DNA from: Haematobia irritans
Lineage: Eukaryota > Arthropoda > Insecta > Diptera > Muscidae
NCBI RefSeq assembly: GCF_050003625.1
Contig: NC_134401.1
Location: 96,264,852-96,328,851 of the forward strand
Length of the DNA stretch: 64,000 nt
Reading direction: 5' to 3'
The notes beneath the pieces are model-generated. The model was not told the origin of the DNA and searched no databases. It was given only the letters and a program-made list of their open reading frames with translations. Shown in pieces: positions 62,358-64,000 of this stretch. A program made the translations under genes and the position numbers. The stretch's first letter is position 1; each line of letters opens with the position of its first letter.

Positions 62358-63175
62358 GCTCCAGGACGCATATTTAAGGAGATATGGCCAAAAGAAGTTT
62401 TTCATATAAAAATTTCAATTTTTTTGGGATTTGGGTGGATTTTTCAATTTTTTGAGGGTGGTCACGAATTATCGTCCTTTTCGCTCTAGGACGCATATTT
62501 AAGGAGATATGGCTAAAAGAAGTTTTTCATATAAAAATTTCATTTGTTTTAGGTTTTGGGTGGATTTTTGAATTTTTTGAGGGTGGTCACGAATTATCGT
62601 CCTTTTCGCTCTAGGACGCATATTTAAGGAGATATGGCCAAAAGAAGTTTTTCATATAAAAATTTCAATTTTTTTAGGATTTGGGTGGATTTTTGAATTT
62701 TTTGAGGGTGGTCACGAATTATCGTCCTTTGCGCTCTAGGACGCATATTTAAGGAGATATGGCCAAAAGAAGTTTTTCATATAAAAATTTCAATTTTTTT
62801 AGGATTTGGGTGGATTTTTCAATTTTTTTATGGTGGTCACAAATTATCGTCCTTTTCGCTCTAGGACGCATATTTAAGGAGATATGGCCAAACGGAGTTT
62901 TTCATATAAAAATTTCAATTTTTTTAGGTTTTGGGTGGATTTTTGAATTTTTTGAGGGTGGTCACGAATTATCGTCCTTTTCGGTGTAGGACGCATATTT
63001 AAGGAGATATGGCCAAAAGAAGTTTTTCATAAAAAATTGAAATTTTTTTAGGTTATGGGTGGATTTTTCAATTGTTTGAGGGTGGTCACGAATTATCGTC
63101 CTTTTCGCTCTAGGACGCATATTTAAGGAGATATGGCCAAAATAAGTTTTTCATATAAAAATTTCAATTTTTTAG
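62358..63175 (+). repeat. Duplication I, copy 2
   Basis: Partner of 59.63-60.45 kb. The two part where this copy reads aggttttggg and the other aggatttggg. Together with duplication H it suggests a single unit of about 2.7-2.85 kb at 58.7-60.45 and 61.5-63.2 kb, disturbed in the middle. Confidence 0.88.
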
Positions 63176-64000
63176 GTTTTGGGTGGATTTTTCAATTTTT
63201 TGAGGGTGGTCACGAATTATCGTCCTTTTCGCTCTAGGACGCTTAGTTTAGGAGATATGGCCAAAATAAGTTTTTCATATAAAAATTTAAATTTTTTTAG
63301 GATTTGGGTGGATTTTTCAATTTTTTGATGGTGGTCACGAATTATCGTCCATTTCGCTCTAGGACGCATATTTAAGGAGATATGGCCAAAAGAAGTTTTT
63401 CATATAAAAATTTAATTTTTTTTAGGTTTTGGGTGGATTTTTGGTTTTTTTGAGGGTGGTTACGAATTATCGTCCTTTGCGCTATAGGACGCATATTTAA
63501 GGAGATATGGCCAAAAGAAGTTTTTCATATAAAAATTTAAATTTTTTTGGGATTTGGGTGGATTTTTCAATTTTTTGAGGGTGGTCACGAATTATCGTCC
63601 TTTTCGCTCTAGGACGCATATTTAAGGAGATATGGCTAAAAGAAGTTTTTCATATAAAAATTTCATTTGTTTTAGGTTTTGGGTGGATTTTTGAATTTTT
63701 TGAGGGTGGTCACGAATTATCGTCCTTTTCGCTCTAGGACGCATATTTAAGGAGATATGGCCAAAAGAAGTTTTTCATATAAAAATTTCAATTTTTTTAG
63801 GATTTGGGTGGATTTTTCAATTTTTTGATGGTGGTCACAAATTATCGTCCTTTTCGCTCTAGGACGCATATTTAAGGAGATAATGCCAAAAGGAGTTTTT
63901 CATATAAAAATTTCATTTTTTTTAGGTTTTGGGTGGATTTTTGAATTTTTTGAGGGTGGTCACGAATTATCTCCTTTTCGCTGTAGGACGCATATTTAAG
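63176..64000. repeat. Array continues to the window edge
   Basis: Six to seven ordinary monomers, including a catttgttttagg copy and a cacaaatt copy. Private changes: gataatgcc at 63,880 in place of gatatggcc, tttttggtttttttgagg near 63,441, and tatctccttttcg near 63,969. The last base falls inside a monomer, so the array extends beyond the window. Confidence 0.9.

Larger units (their letters stand above)
1..64000 (+). repeat. 125-bp tandem satellite array filling the window
   Basis: Seen directly: the landmark aattatcgtcc recurs at 1, 126, 251, 376, 501 and so on to 63,965 (last copy slightly altered), almost always 125 bp apart and always on the + strand. The total drift implies about 512 monomers, and neither end of the array is in the window. 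The consensus is about 33% GC, with T runs on the + strand. Known: arrays like this form centromeric, pericentromeric, subtelomeric or knob heterochromatin in eukaryotes. Inference: a nuclear chromosome, plant being my best guess. I do not recognise the family. No gene, RNA gene, transposon fragment or telomere repeat interrupts the array, so every stretch without a more specific entry is ordinary monomers of this satellite. Confidence 0.99.

Noticed and set aside
1..64000. CRISPR array
   Set aside because: Regular spacing might suggest one, but there are no unique spacers: the whole 125 bp repeats, and the length is far outside the repeat-spacer range of CRISPR.
1..64000. Rho-independent terminators or promoters from T runs and the small dyad
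   Set aside because: The T runs do not follow a GC-rich stem, and the dyad has only six pairs. Every monomer would count, so there is no specific signal.
1..64000. Known centromere satellites (human alpha with CENP-B box, Arabidopsis 178 bp, maize and rice types)
   Set aside because: The period (125 bp) and motifs do not match those I know; no CENP-B box was seen. I therefore give no family name.
1..64000. A previously undescribed gene system hidden in the array
   Set aside because: I read both strands for open frames, RNA-like folds, non-repeat islands and changes in composition. Every base I examined belongs to the satellite or to a rearranged piece of it.

Overview
The whole 64 kb window is one uninterrupted satellite DNA array. 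A monomer of about 125 bp repeats head to tail, always in the same orientation, from the first base to the last; the register drifts by only a few tens of bases, which gives roughly 512 copies. I found no protein-coding gene, tRNA, rRNA, CRISPR array, transposon, telomeric repeat or unique flanking sequence on either strand. The short open frames (60 to 91 codons) are reading-frame accidents of the repeat and recur wherever the same monomer variants recur. A long homogeneous array of AT-rich monomers (41 of 125 bases are G or C in the reference copy, about 33%) points to a nuclear eukaryotic chromosome at a centromeric, pericentromeric, subtelomeric or knob-like heterochromatic block. A plant is my best guess from general character, but I do not recognise the satellite family and cannot name the organism.

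The reference monomer (for example 6,935-7,059, which equals my reading-based consensus) has two halves. Monomer positions 113-125 and 1-50 form a mixed-base block that holds all four CpG sites, a small inverted repeat (cgtcct ... aggacg) and a strongly conserved aaggagatatggccaaaa segment. Positions 57-112 are runs of A and T whose centres lie about 10 bp apart, as expected for intrinsically curved DNA. Copies differ at a limited set of positions: ctct/ctat/ctgt near 18-21, gcatatttaagg or gcttagtttagg near 27-38, aaaagaag or aaaataag near 49-56, tcaat/taaat near 73-77, aggtttt/aggattt/aggttat near 85-91, and gaattttttgagg/caattttttgatgg/gaatattttgagg near 104-117.

Layout: 1-6 kb holds five copies of a tetramer block and a 3,467-bp-offset duplication. 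About 10.25-15.35 kb is duplicated at about 16.1-20.35 kb with later indels. At 22.98-25.94 kb there is a 1,483-bp tandem duplication carrying a unique fold-back (inverted) monomer. At 24.90-33.06 kb there is a 4,080-bp tandem duplication with no difference in the lines I compared. At 33-47.5 kb the array is more diverse, with private variants and several shortened monomers. At 47.5-56 kb there is a dense mosaic of overlapping duplications with offsets of 907 to 5,803 bp, and at 58.7-63.2 kb further duplications with offsets of 2,100 to 2,852 bp. Some variants occur only left or only right of about 33 kb, so the window spans two differently homogenised domains.

There is no gene network here. 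What can be learned is how the array evolves: unequal exchange or copy-and-paste amplification of kilobase blocks, small slippage indels at direct repeats inside the monomer, one template-switch inversion, and apparent CpG decay.
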